A DNA stretch of 64,000 bases from Marinifilum_A sediminis. Its GTDB lineage: Bacteria; Bacteroidota; Bacteroidia; Bacteroidales; Marinifilaceae. This document shows positions 1 to 9,813 of the stretch, in pieces. A program made the translations under genes and the position numbers. The stretch is taken from assembly GCA_947496465.1 (NCBI GenBank), contig CANMCX010000016.1, positions 21,298 through 85,297 on the forward strand, in the 5' to 3' direction. Numbering within the stretch: position 1 is the first letter of the stretch; each line of letters starts with the position of its first letter. A model generated the notes under the pieces. That model searched no databases. It saw only the letters and a list, made by a program, of their open reading frames with translations, and was not told the DNA's origin.

Positions 1-1
1 T

Positions 2-3000
2 TATGGAGCTATTTCTTTGGAAAAAAAATTAATTCCAAATATTGAAAAAATTTACAAACAACACCACAACACATTCAAAATTGCATCATCAGAATTTATT
101 AAGGAGAATATTACATCCCTTGATTCTGCATATCAAAATAATATTGAAAACCAGGGAGTAGAAATAGGTAAACAAATTGCAAATTTCTTATACCAAAGAG
201 ATCAAGATATAATTCTTTTAACTACTCTCCCTATTGCATATAGCACATTTAAAAATTTTGCAACTGTTAACACCTCTCCATTACGAATTCCCGCTAAATA
301 TAGTTATGACAAAAAATATGGGATTTGGAAATCCTTAAATAAAGAAGTTATTAAACCTGTCTCTATAAGCGTTCCATTACCACAAACCAGTAAATATTAT
401 AGTTGTAAACATTCTTCAAAAATTCAGAATAAACAAGTTCCTATCTATAAAGAAATTAGTTTTATTAACCTATCTGGACGTGAAGAAATAAAATATAGTA
501 CTTTAAGTAAGGATTTAAAAAATATAAAATATCGGCGAAACACCTATATAAAAGCTGAAAGGTATTTTGATAAGATTCAAAGCTTGAAGAAAGGAGAAAT
601 ATATGTTAGTGATGTAATTGGTGCCTATGTTAAAGCACAAATTCGAGGAAAATATAACATCAAAAACACAAATGAAATTGGTATAAAATTTAATCCAGAA
701 AAATCAGCATTTGCCGGTATTGAAAATCCTGTAGGTAAAAGATATAAAGCTATTATTCGTTTTATTACTCCATATTATAAAAATGGTATTAAAATTGGAT
801 ACATATCTTTAGCATTGGATTTTAGACACGTTCAGGAATTTACTGATTATGCATCTCCTGTACAAGGAGAAATTAGGGATATTCCCAATTCTGAATCAGC
901 AAATTATTGCTATTTATGGGGACCTGAAGGTTTACTTATTGCACATCCTAAAAATTACTATATATCTGGTTTTAACCCACAAACAGGAAAAAGAGTAGCT
1001 CCTTGGATGCATCAACAGCTATACGACGAGTGGAAAAGTTCCGGTGAATCTGATGCATATACTTTTCTTAAGTCAGTACCTCAGTGGTACAAGCCTGAAG
1101 ACTTTCAAGCTTCATCTAAGGAGCAACAACTTGATTCAGGTCAAATGGCTTTAGATATTCGATACTCTCGTGAACCTATGTGGACAGGATATGGCTTATT
1201 CCAAATTACGAAAGATGGAGGATTCGGATCCTATCAATATTTTTGGGATGGTAAGTGGAAATTAATGACAGCTTCTCCCATACCTTATTTTACAGGGAAA
1301 TATGGCAATTCTCCAAGAGGATTTGGTATTGTTTGTCTTGGAGCAGATGTTAATGAATTTCATAAATCTGCCTCCAAAATGGAAATCCAAATAAATAACT
1401 TGGTAAAAAAAGAAGGAGAAATATTACAATCTAATCTAAAAGAAAATAAAAAAATTCTACATAAATTCTCAATAAGCACAATTAAAAATTTGAGTTTTGC
1501 CTCGGTAATAATGATTTTTATTGTAATCCTTATCGCAATTTGGCTATCTAACCTCTTAACTTCAAAATTAAAAAACCTCACAATTGGAGCTCAAGAGTTT
1601 GGGAAAGAAAATTTTAATTTTAGAATTCCTGTAAATACGCACGATGAAATTGGTTCTCTTGAAAAAGCCTTTAACAATATGGCAAGAGAATTACACCTAA
1701 TTAATAAAAAACAAAAAAAATATGAAAAGCAGATTATTGAAAAAAATAGTGATTTAAAAAATATCAGTTATTTCCTCAATCAGTTAAAAGAACATTCTCC
1801 TGATGCATTATTTGTACATCAACCATCAGGTCAAATTACAGAAGTCAATCAAACTACTGAAAAATTATTTGGATATTCTAAAGATCAAATTCGAAATTTA
1901 AGTATTCAAGATTTAAGTAGTTCAAAACACAACCAAGAAGAAGCTCTAGCAAAAATTAATGAAACAATGCTTAAAGGTTGTGTTGATTTCGAATGGGAAT
2001 TAAAGAATAAAGCGGGTTTAATTGTTCCTGCTACCGTCAGGTTAAGAAAGATAAATATTAAGAATAAAGAATTTGTGCTATCATTTGTTACGGATATCCG
2101 AAAGCGAAAAAAAGCAGAACAAGATGTTAGAAAAGCCCATAAACAATTAAGCGATATAATTGAATTTCTTCCTGATGCCACATTTGTAATAAATAAAGAA
2201 AAAATAGTAATTGCCTGGAACAAAGCACTTGAAAATATGACTCAAATTCCCAAATCTAAAATTATTGGAAAGGGTAATTTTGAATACTCGATTCCTTTCT
2301 ATGGAGAGCGCCGACCCATTCTTATTGATTTGATTGGAAACGATGATCCATTATTAAAGAGTAAATACCAAAATGTTACTCAACAAGGTCAATACATTAT
2401 GGGAGAAGTATATGTCCCTTCTCTATATGGCGGTAATGGAGCAACAGTTCGTGTCACAGCATCACCTTTAATAGATGAAAATGGAAAAATTTATGGAGCA
2501 ATTGAATCTGTTCGAGATATATCGCATGTAAAAAAAGCCGAACTAGAATTAAAATTATCGGAAGAAAAATACAAAGCTATTTTTAATGATAGTGTTCTAG
2601 GCATTTTCCAATCCACACTCGATGGACAATTAATCAATGCCAATATAGCCTTTGCAAAAATGATAGGTTTCTCAGATGTAAATGAAGCCATCAGGAAATG
2701 CAATACTAAAGAATTCTACCTCGAACCAGAACGTAGAACAATTATTATTAAAAAATTACTAGAAGAAGGTAAAATTATTACTTATGCTGAAAAATTTATA
2801 AATAGATCTGGCAAGGTGTGGATAGGTAATATAAATGTACGCTTTGTAAAAAACGCTAATAATAAATCGAACTATATTGAAGGATTTGTTGAAGATGTTA
2901 CAGAATTAAAAAAATATGAACAAAAATTAATAGAAGCAAAATTAAAAGCTGAAGAAAGTGATCGTTTAAAATCTTCTTTCCTGGCTAATATGAGTCACGA

Positions 3001-3655
3001 AATAAGAACTCCCTTAAACAGTATTATAGGTTTTTCTGATCTTATTAATCAAAAAGAAATGGAAGAATCAAAAAGGAATAAGTTTATTAATATTATTCAC
3101 AAAAATGGAAAACAACTTTTAAGAATAATTAGTGACATTCTTGACGTTTCTAAAATTGAAGTTGGTCAACTAGTTATTACAAAATCAGAATTCTTAGTAA
3201 AGGAATTTATGCAAGATATCTACACCAATTTTTCAGAACAGATTGAAGAAGAACAAAAAAGTCACTTGAAATTTATACTGGATTTTAAAGAAGAGTTGAA
3301 TAATATTAAAATCATAACAGATCAAGGTAGATTACAGCAAATTCTTTTAAATCTTCTTGACAATGCTCTTAAATTCACTGAAAAGGGATGTATAACCTTA
3401 GGTTGTAAAAAAACAAAACATTCAGAAATATTATTTTTTGTAAAAGATACGGGAGTTGGTATTCCTTTAGAAGATCAAAATAAAATTTTCAAACGATTTA
3501 TACAGGTTGAGGATGCATCCACACAATTTTTAAGTGGAACTGGTCTTGGTTTAGCTATATCAAAAGAATTAACTAAACTACTAAATGGAAAAATTTGGTT
3601 AAATTCAATACCTCAGAAAGGCAGCACATTCTATATTAGTATTCCTTCCAAATAA
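2..3655 (+). CDS. Multi-PAS sensor histidine kinase (5' end outside window)
   Basis: This is a membrane-bound sensor kinase of a two-component system. The reading frame is open to the window edge and the first candidate start (TTG at 17) has no membrane helix before it, so the true start and the first transmembrane segment probably lie upstream. Counting from that TTG, residues 1-490 look like a periplasmic Cache-type sensor. A transmembrane helix lies near 492-514 (FASVIMIFIVILIAIW) and a HAMP linker near 515-565. Three PAS modules follow, starting near 590, 715 and 845. The HisKA box SHEIRTPLNS has the phospho-acceptor at about His994, and the ATPase domain shows DNALKFT, DTGVGIP and GTGLGLA. 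There is no receiver domain, so a separate response regulator is expected; none is adjacent here. The ligand is unknown. Confidence 0.9.
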   Translation, partial: YGAISLEKKLIPNIEKIYKQHHNTFKIASSEFIKENITSLDSAYQNNIENQGVEIGKQIANFLYQRDQDIILLTTLPIAYSTFKNFATVNTSPLRIPAKYSYDKKYGIWKSLNKEVIKPVSISVPLPQTSKYYSCKHSSKIQNKQVPIYKEISFINLSGREEIKYSTLSKDLKNIKYRRNTYIKAERYFDKIQSLKKGEIYVSDVIGAYVKAQIRGKYNIKNTNEIGIKFNPEKSAFAGIENPVGKRYKAIIRFITPYYKNGIKIGYISLALDFRHVQEFTDYASPVQGEIRDIPNSESANYCYLWGPEGLLIAHPKNYYISGFNPQTGKRVAPWMHQQLYDEWKSSGESDAYTFLKSVPQWYKPEDFQASSKEQQLDSGQMALDIRYSREPMWTGYGLFQITKDGGFGSYQYFWDGKWKLMTASPIPYFTGKYGNSPRGFGIVCLGADVNEFHKSASKMEIQINNLVKKEGEILQSNLKENKKILHKFSISTIKNLSFASVIMIFIVILIAIWLSNLLTSKLKNLTIGAQEFGKENFNFRIPVNTHDEIGSLEKAFNNMARELHLINKKQKKYEKQIIEKNSDLKNISYFLNQLKEHSPDALFVHQPSGQITEVNQTTEKLFGYSKDQIRNLSIQDLSSSKHNQEEALAKINETMLKGCVDFEWELKNKAGLIVPATVRLRKINIKNKEFVLSFVTDIRKRKKAEQDVRKAHKQLSDIIEFLPDATFVINKEKIVIAWNKALENMTQIPKSKIIGKGNFEYSIPFYGERRPILIDLIGNDDPLLKSKYQNVTQQGQYIMGEVYVPSLYGGNGATVRVTASPLIDENGKIYGAIESVRDISHVKKAELELKLSEEKYKAIFNDSVLGIFQSTLDGQLINANIAFAKMIGFSDVNEAIRKCNTKEFYLEPERRTIIIKKLLEEGKIITYAEKFINRSGKVWIGNINVRFVKNANNKSNYIEGFVEDVTELKKYEQKLIEAKLKAEESDRLKSSFLANMSHEIRTPLNSIIGFSDLINQKEMEESKRNKFINIIHKNGKQLLRIISDILDVSKIEVGQLVITKSEFLVKEFMQDIYTNFSEQIEEEQKSHLKFILDFKEELNNIKIITDQGRLQQILLNLLDNALKFTEKGCITLGCKKTKHSEILFFVKDTGVGIPLEDQNKIFKRFIQVEDASTQFLSGTGLGLAISKELTKLLNGKIWLNSIPQKGSTFYISIPSK

Positions 3656-3711
3656 TACAAAAACAGTCGACCTTACATAAAAATATCAAACATTCCTGTG
3701 ATTAAAATAGT

Positions 3712-3750
3712 AAAATCTCGATATAACCATAACTACATCGAGATTTTTAA
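3712..3750. terminator. Bidirectional terminator between convergent genes
   Basis: An 11-bp perfect stem (AAAATCTCGAT with ATCGAGATTTT) carries A and T runs on its two sides. It lies between the end of the sensor kinase and the end of the opposing small membrane protein gene, so it can serve both. Confidence 0.75.
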
Positions 3751-3768
3751 TTTATCAAAAGATTATTC

Positions 3769-4404
3769 TTATACTTTTAAGTTACTCTTATTTTCCTCGT
3801 AAAAACTTTCTATTTGTTTAGCTGTAGAATTAAAATTTTCATAAATTTTTCTCCTTTTCATCAACTCTAAAACGGCATCCTTGCTGTTCCACTTCTCAAT
3901 ACGTATTTCATTATCGTATAAGTAGCCTTCCATCTTCTTTTTGTGAATATCAAACAAATCGTAAAAGGCAGAATAAAAAAGTACCATATCGAATTTAATG
4001 TGGTTAATGGCTTTTGTTGTTTTAACCGACTGCCAAGCCGCTGTTGAAAGTAAACTAAATGTCATTGCAGGCAATTCAATTCCTCTCAATTTTGGCTGTG
4101 CATTATAATGCCCAATCAATGAATCAATCAGAATTACACGCTCTTTATTTTCAGAAATCATTACTCTTAATCTTTCAATATTTAAATCAATTTCGTCCTT
4201 TAAATTGATCTCCGCCTGAAGAGCCAATGCCTCATTCTTTTTAGTTTCTCTCCACTCATCAACACCCAATGCCAGCAATACAGCAAATACTACAGATAGA
4301 ATTTCCACTGCAATTTTAATGTAAAACTCTTTTTTTATACCATTAGGAGTTACCGGTTTTTCAACATTTTTTTCAATAGGTTTTTTGGGTTTTCTCTTTG
4401 CCAT
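3769..4404 (-). CDS. Small membrane-anchored protein (DUF6090-like), unknown function
   Basis: The start is placed at the ATG at 4404 (MAKRKPKKP) and not at the longer TTG-type start at 4455, because the shorter form begins with a basic cytosolic tail followed directly by the membrane helix. One hydrophobic helix (about IAVEILSVVFAVLLALGVDEW) is followed by a roughly 150-residue helical, charged domain. The VVFAVLLALGVDEWR pattern is typical of a large Bacteroidetes family of uncharacterised proteins (DUF6090-like), which gives the family guess. It is a single gene read towards the sensor kinase, with no functional context. No catalytic motif is visible. Confidence 0.7.
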   Translation of the reverse strand: MAKRKPKKPIEKNVEKPVTPNGIKKEFYIKIAVEILSVVFAVLLALGVDEWRETKKNEALALQAEINLKDEIDLNIERLRVMISENKERVILIDSLIGHYNAQPKLRGIELPAMTFSLLSTAAWQSVKTTKAINHIKFDMVLFYSAFYDLFDIHKKKMEGYLYDNEIRIEKWNSKDAVLELMKRRKIYENFNSTAKQIESFYEENKSNLKV

Positions 4405-4500
4405 ATTCGGGTTAAAGTTTAATCGTATTTTGATAAAATTTTTATAAGAGTTCAAATATAAATAATATAAACAAAAGTTAATTACATAACTTTATTTTTG

Positions 4501-4544
4501 ACAGATTAAAACAAAAACAGCCGAACTTAAAAAGTCCGGCTGTT
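4501..4544 (-). terminator. Intrinsic terminator of htpG
   Basis: A 10-bp stem with one G-T pair (4517-4526 with 4534-4543) is followed on the minus strand by a TTTTTGTTTT run, directly after the htpG stop codon. Confidence 0.8.
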
Positions 4545-4567
4545 ATAAATATATAAGAGATTAAATA

Positions 4568-6619
4568 TTATTTAATCATCTGAACGCTACGTTTTACGAA
4601 TTTAGCTAGCTCTTCTCCTTTCAACATGTTGTTAGATAGTAAAGCCAAATCGATCAATTGTTTTACCAACTGATTGTCTTTACCAAACTCTTTTAACAAG
4701 TTTTCCTTTTCCGAGTTCACTTCAGTAATCTTATTTTGAACTTCGGTCATCTTGTCTTTCTCTTCCTGAGGAACTTCTTCTTCCTTCTTATCTTTCTTTA
4801 AAGCTTCTAAAGCATCTCTCTCTTCAAACAAAGGAGTTAACTTAGTGCTTACTTCAGAAATTTTATCGCTTAGCTTCGCATCTTTATCATTCAAGATAGT
4901 TGCCACCAAAGCATGATCAGTATTCACAACCAAGTTGTAAGAATCTGGCATTTCACCATAGAATCCCATTCCGGCATTCATTGCAGCCATATCTTTCATT
5001 CTACGCATAAATTCCGCTTGAGTAATCATTAATGGCTGTCCTTCTTCACCTAAAGATTCGAATGTCACCATATAGTTTACACCATCAGTTGGCAATTGAG
5101 AATTGAATACAGGAATCAAATCAGTCTTTTGCTCTTCTGTAAGCTTAGATTCTTTTACCTCATCTTTCTGGATCAACTTGTCAACTACGTCAGAATCGAC
5201 ACGAACATATTTCTTGTTGGTATCCTTCTGCTCCAAATGGTTAATTACATGATTATCCAACTGGCTATCCATCAACAATACATCGTAACCTTTTGCTTTA
5301 GCAGCTTCGATATAAGTAAACTGAGCATCCATATCGGTAGCATACAATGCGATGATATTGTTTTCCTTATCGGTCTGATTTTCTTTAATAATTGCTTCGT
5401 ACTCTTCCAAAGTGAAATACTTTCCTTCAGTATTTTTCACCATAAAGAATTTCTTGGCGCGATCAGCAAATTTCTCTTCGGTCAACATTCCGTACTGAAC
5501 GAATAATCTCAAATCATCCCACTTGTTTTCAAACTCAGTACGATCTTTCTTAAAAATTTCGTTCAAGCTATCAGCAACTTTTTTGGTAATATGATTCGAA
5601 ATTTTCTTCACATTTCCATCAGACTGCAAGTATGAACGAGAAACATTCAATGGAATATCCGGTGAATCGATAACACCATGAAGAAGAGTTAAGAATTCAG
5701 GAACAATACCTTCTACCGAATCGGTAACGAATACCTGGTTGCAGTACAACTGAATCTTGTTCTTCTGAATTTCTACGCTGTTCTTTATTTTTGGGAAATA
5801 CAAAATACCGGTAAGGTTGAAAGGATAATCAACATTCAAGTGAATGTGGAACAAAGGATCCTCTCCTGCAGGATACAATTGACGGTAAAAATCACCGTAA
5901 TCTTCTTCTTTTAAATCAGCTGGTTTCTTAGTCCAGGCAGGATTTGTATCATTAATAATATTCTCCTCATCAGTTTCTTCCTGCTTGCCATCTTTATATT
6001 CTGTTTTCTTTCCAAAAACAATCTCAATTGGTAAGAACTTACAGTACTTATTCAACAACTCCTGAATACGACTCTCTTCTAAGAAAGACTCTTCTTCTTC
6101 AGAAATGTGCATAACAATGTCAGTACCTCTCTCCGCTTTCTCAACTTCTTCAAGAGAATACTCTGGATTACCTTCACAACTCCATTTTACAGCCTTTGCG
6201 CCTTCTTTATGAGAAAGAGTTACGATATCTACTTTATCTGATACCATAAACGAAGAATAGAAACCTAAACCAAAGTGACCAATAATTGCGTTAGCCTGAT
6301 CTTTGTATTTATCCATGAATTCTTCAGCACCTGAGAACGCAATCTGATTGATGTATTTCTCAATCTCTTCCTGAGTCATACCAATACCATTATCCGAAAT
6401 GGTAATGGTTTTAGCTTCTTTGTCAATAGCAACGCTAACTTTCAACTCTCCCAATTCTCCTGTGAATTCTCCTGTTGAAGCTAATGTTTTTAACTTCTGA
6501 GTTGCATCTACTGCATTCGATACAATCTCTCTCAAAAAGATATCGTGATCAGAATACAAAAATTTCTTAATAATAGGAAACAGATCCTGACTGGTAACAC
6601 CAATTTTTCCTGTTGACAT
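4568..6619 (-). CDS. htpG: Chaperone HtpG (bacterial Hsp90)
   Basis: This is the ATP-dependent cytosolic chaperone that helps mature and protect client proteins, notably under heat stress. The GHKL ATPase domain (about residues 1-230) shows the hallmark motifs EIVSNAVDA, DNGIGMT and GHFGLGFYSSF. The middle domain spans roughly 250-450 and the C-terminal dimerisation region the rest. There is no MEEVD tail, as expected for a bacterial Hsp90. At 683 residues it is slightly longer than the Escherichia coli protein (about 624), mainly through a charged segment near 600-640 rich in Lys and Glu. The ATG lies at 6619. It is a single-gene unit with its own terminator. Confidence 0.97.
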   Translation of the reverse strand: MSTGKIGVTSQDLFPIIKKFLYSDHDIFLREIVSNAVDATQKLKTLASTGEFTGELGELKVSVAIDKEAKTITISDNGIGMTQEEIEKYINQIAFSGAEEFMDKYKDQANAIIGHFGLGFYSSFMVSDKVDIVTLSHKEGAKAVKWSCEGNPEYSLEEVEKAERGTDIVMHISEEEESFLEESRIQELLNKYCKFLPIEIVFGKKTEYKDGKQEETDEENIINDTNPAWTKKPADLKEEDYGDFYRQLYPAGEDPLFHIHLNVDYPFNLTGILYFPKIKNSVEIQKNKIQLYCNQVFVTDSVEGIVPEFLTLLHGVIDSPDIPLNVSRSYLQSDGNVKKISNHITKKVADSLNEIFKKDRTEFENKWDDLRLFVQYGMLTEEKFADRAKKFFMVKNTEGKYFTLEEYEAIIKENQTDKENNIIALYATDMDAQFTYIEAAKAKGYDVLLMDSQLDNHVINHLEQKDTNKKYVRVDSDVVDKLIQKDEVKESKLTEEQKTDLIPVFNSQLPTDGVNYMVTFESLGEEGQPLMITQAEFMRRMKDMAAMNAGMGFYGEMPDSYNLVVNTDHALVATILNDKDAKLSDKISEVSTKLTPLFEERDALEALKKDKKEEEVPQEEKDKMTEVQNKITEVNSEKENLLKEFGKDNQLVKQLIDLALLSNNMLKGEELAKFVKRSVQMIK

Positions 6620-6878
6620 ACTTTTATATTTTTTTTAGATTTTAATTTCTATTTAACGTTTTCCCAATAGTCAAAGCCTATGCCAATACCGCAAAACTGT
6701 CAATAAGACAGAAAAGGTGAAAAAAGTGCAGAAAAATGTCAGTCGATTTGAATATAATCGTGCAAAAACTTCATTTACTCCTCCAATATTCCATTAAAAT
6801 CGAAAACTTCTATTTACATGCCAATGCTATTTAACCTTTTTCTACTTTTATATACATTATTGACAGAAGATAGAAACT

Positions 6879-7676
6879 ATGCAAGAAAATCAAAACCCGG
6901 TAATCACGATTCAAAATCTTGAGAAAAGCTACCAAAATGGTAGAGTTGAAAATAAAGTATTAAAAGGAATTAATCTGGAAATCAAACCTGGACAAATTAT
7001 AGGATACATAGGACCCAATGGCGCCGGTAAATCAACAACCGTAAAAGTTTTGTGCGGCTTGCTTACCGATTTTGAAGGTGATATCTGCATTCTTGGTATG
7101 AATTTAAGAGAAGATTCTACTGAGATCAAAAGAAAGATTGGATACATACCTGAAAACGCTGCCCTGTATGAAACGCTAACACCAAGAGAATATCTGCAAT
7201 TCGTAGGTGAATTACAGGGAATGGAATTGAACGACATTAATAATAAGACGGAAAAATTATTAGACTTATTTGAAATGAAAGCTCATGCCGATGAAAGATT
7301 GAATTCCTTCTCGAAAGGGATGAGACAAAAAATTCTGATCATTTCTGGTCTGATTCACAATCCTGACATCATTTTTATGGATGAGCCACTATCTGGTCTC
7401 GATGCCAATTCCGTTATCATTGTAAAAGAGATTTTAACTCAACTAGCAAAAGAAGGTAAAACCATATTCTACAGCTCTCACATTATGGATGTTGTTGAGA
7501 AAATATCCGACCGAATTATTCTAATCGATCAGGGAAATGTAGTTGCTGATGGAAGTTTTGAAGAACTGAATTCAAAAGCTAGTACCGGTTCTCTGGAATC
7601 ATTATTTACAGAGCTTACAGGAACATCTGGACACAGCAAGAAAGCGGAAGAAATTATTAACGTATTCGAAAATTAA
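6879..7676 (+). CDS. ABC transporter ATP-binding protein
   Basis: This is the ATPase subunit of an ABC exporter. Walker A is GPNGAGKST near residue 48, the signature is FSKGMRQK near 148, and Walker B is IIFMDEPLSGLD near 168, with the switch His in SSHIMD. The signature variant SKGMR is typical of ABC-2 type exporters such as the CcmA/NatA class. The stop codon is only 4 nt before the permease start, so the pair is co-transcribed and very probably forms one transporter. The substrate cannot be told from sequence. Confidence 0.92.
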   Translation: MQENQNPVITIQNLEKSYQNGRVENKVLKGINLEIKPGQIIGYIGPNGAGKSTTVKVLCGLLTDFEGDICILGMNLREDSTEIKRKIGYIPENAALYETLTPREYLQFVGELQGMELNDINNKTEKLLDLFEMKAHADERLNSFSKGMRQKILIISGLIHNPDIIFMDEPLSGLDANSVIIVKEILTQLAKEGKTIFYSSHIMDVVEKISDRIILIDQGNVVADGSFEELNSKASTGSLESLFTELTGTSGHSKKAEEIINVFEN

Positions 7677-7680
7677 ACTT

Positions 7681-9327
7681 ATGGTACGAACTATTTTATT
7701 CCTCTTTAAACCCTTAATTAATGCAATGGGTGCAGATTTCAACCAAGTTTGTATCATTCTGTCAGCAAAGCTAAAAATGGACAACCGTAGAAGTATGTCC
7801 ATGTCGCAAAAAGGGAAAGATTCCAACCATCAATTGTTACTACAAACATTCATTTACGGCGTTTTAGGACTACTAATTGGTCTTCTTATTCTCACAATAC
7901 CAAACCCTTTGGTAAGTTATACCATCTTCTTTTCTTACATCATGGTCATGATTGCCATGTTGATGATATCAGAATTTACCAACGTACTAATGGATACACG
8001 CGATAATAGTATTCTAATGCCGCGACCAATTAATAGCAGAACAATTGTGTTGGCAAAAATACTACACATTGCTTTTTACATGCTACATATGAGTCTCTCA
8101 TTGTCCTTATTCGTGATTGTAACAACTCTTATTAATCATGGCTTTGTAGCTATGCTAGTTTTGCTTTTACTAATTATACTGGCAGCTTTATTCACACTGT
8201 TTCTAACCAATATTTTCTATTTGGGATTGATGAATGTGGTAAACGGACAAAAGTTAAAAGATATCATTGTATATTTTCAGGTAGCAATGGCAATTCTATT
8301 TATGGGTGGATATCAAATTATGCCTCGCATGATGGATATGTACGATATTTCCAATATTCAAATACCAATTCACTGGTGGTCTTATCTTGTTCCTCCGCTT
8401 TGGATGAGCAACAGTATGGAAGCCTCTATAAATAGTGTTTACGATTCCTCACACCTAATTTTCTTTGCATGTGCTCTATTGGTTCCAATTCTAAGTTTAA
8501 TTTTTGTAATTAAAGTACTAGCTCCGAAATTCAACAAAGCTTTGGCACAACTTGATGTTGCCGGTAGTAAAGAGAAAAAGGTAGTTAAGGAGAAAAATGA
8601 GGGTAAAGGCTTTGTATCACGATTAAGCAGATTATCCACCAAAAACAGAGTTGAGTCAACAGCATTTGACATGGTTTGGCTAATGAGTGGGCGAGAAAGA
8701 AAATTCAAACAAACAGTTTATCCATCATTTGGCTATATTTTTATTTTCATATTGATATTTGCCTTTAAATCAAAGGATGCATTCAATTTGGAATCGCTAG
8801 CCGAAAGCAATAAATACCTGTGGTTTATTTATACAACTATATTTGTATCATTCAGCATCACTCAACAACTGGGCTATAGCGATCAGAACAAATCGAGCTG
8901 GTTTTACCAGATATTGCCAATTGAAAAACCTGGTGAAGTATTACTGGGGTCATTTAAATCGGTAATGATTAAATACTACGTTCCGATATATTTAATTGTT
9001 TCGATCGCTTCTCTCGCAATTTGGGGCATACCAGTTATCGATGATCTTGTTTTAGGTTTTCTATTGATTAGTATTGTATCCTCATTGATGCAATCGTGGA
9101 GTGAGCCAATATTACCATTTACAAAGGAAAGACTGACTCAAGATGCAGGTGGAAATTTCGCAAAAGGAATGCTACTAATGATTTCCGCTGCAGGAATTGG
9201 TTTTCTTCATTATGGCTTAAGTTTATTGCCTTATGCAATTCCTATTGCCATTCCAATTCTAGCATTTATTCTCTACTTCAGATTAAGAAGTTTCAGAAAA
9301 ATATCGTGGGCTAAAATCAAGAACTAA
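7681..9327 (+). CDS. ABC transporter permease (ABC-2-like)
   Basis: This is the membrane partner of the ATPase directly upstream (4-nt gap). The 548-residue protein has a basic N-terminal region, a first set of about six hydrophobic helices from residue 55 to 290, a charged cytosolic segment near 295-340 rich in Lys, and a second set of helices to the C-terminus. The two-block layout suggests a full pair of permease halves on one chain. No peptidase or extracellular domain is seen. The substrate is unknown. Confidence 0.85.
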   Translation: MVRTILFLFKPLINAMGADFNQVCIILSAKLKMDNRRSMSMSQKGKDSNHQLLLQTFIYGVLGLLIGLLILTIPNPLVSYTIFFSYIMVMIAMLMISEFTNVLMDTRDNSILMPRPINSRTIVLAKILHIAFYMLHMSLSLSLFVIVTTLINHGFVAMLVLLLLIILAALFTLFLTNIFYLGLMNVVNGQKLKDIIVYFQVAMAILFMGGYQIMPRMMDMYDISNIQIPIHWWSYLVPPLWMSNSMEASINSVYDSSHLIFFACALLVPILSLIFVIKVLAPKFNKALAQLDVAGSKEKKVVKEKNEGKGFVSRLSRLSTKNRVESTAFDMVWLMSGRERKFKQTVYPSFGYIFIFILIFAFKSKDAFNLESLAESNKYLWFIYTTIFVSFSITQQLGYSDQNKSSWFYQILPIEKPGEVLLGSFKSVMIKYYVPIYLIVSIASLAIWGIPVIDDLVLGFLLISIVSSLMQSWSEPILPFTKERLTQDAGGNFAKGMLLMISAAGIGFLHYGLSLLPYAIPIAIPILAFILYFRLRSFRKISWAKIKN

Positions 9328-9813
9328 TTAAATGTAGAAAAGTAGAATTTGAAAACTATTATATGCCACTTGGTTTTAACCAGTGGCATTTGTTTGCAAC
9401 ACCTCATCCTATCCTTCTCTTACAGGAGAAGGGAACATGGCTTCGAGATGTGGCATTATTGATAATCTCACTTTGAGTAAGAATATCAAATAACATGCTG
9501 TTAAAAAAACATAAAATACATTAAACAGTTTACTAAGCTTCAACCATTTTTTCTAAATTCACACTTGACATTCAAATAATATTGTTTCATTAAACACAAA
9601 ACTAACAAGATAAAAATTAACTGTTTTAACCTAATATTTAATCGAATAGATAATCATTTTAATTTGCTAATTACTTTTTATGACAAAGCCAGGCAACCAT
9701 TTATCAGATAGTTGCATTATTATTTAATATGGCTTACAATAATCATTAAAAATAAACTGTAACAAAACCCAAAACACCGTCGTCTCATTTATATTAATAG
9801 CAAATACCAAATC
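9328..9813. other. Intergenic region, hairpins only
   Basis: There is no convincing coding frame in this 486-base gap. It contains the terminator listed separately at 9363, and a second hairpin at 9413-9432 (CCTTCTC with GAGAAGG, loop TTACAG) that resembles a remnant of a dispersed repeat. The rest is AT-rich. I could not identify a clear promoter for the outer-membrane protein gene downstream. Confidence 0.5.
9363..9397 (+). terminator. Terminator of the ABC transporter operon
   Basis: The stem ATGCCACT with AGTGGCAT (9363-9370 and 9382-9389) is followed by a short T-rich stretch, about 35 bases after the permease stop. Confidence 0.65.

Noticed and set aside
5096..5506. 136-codon open frame opposite htpG
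   Set aside because: It lies wholly inside the well-supported htpG gene on the other strand and has hydrophobic, unlikely content; it is a shadow frame.
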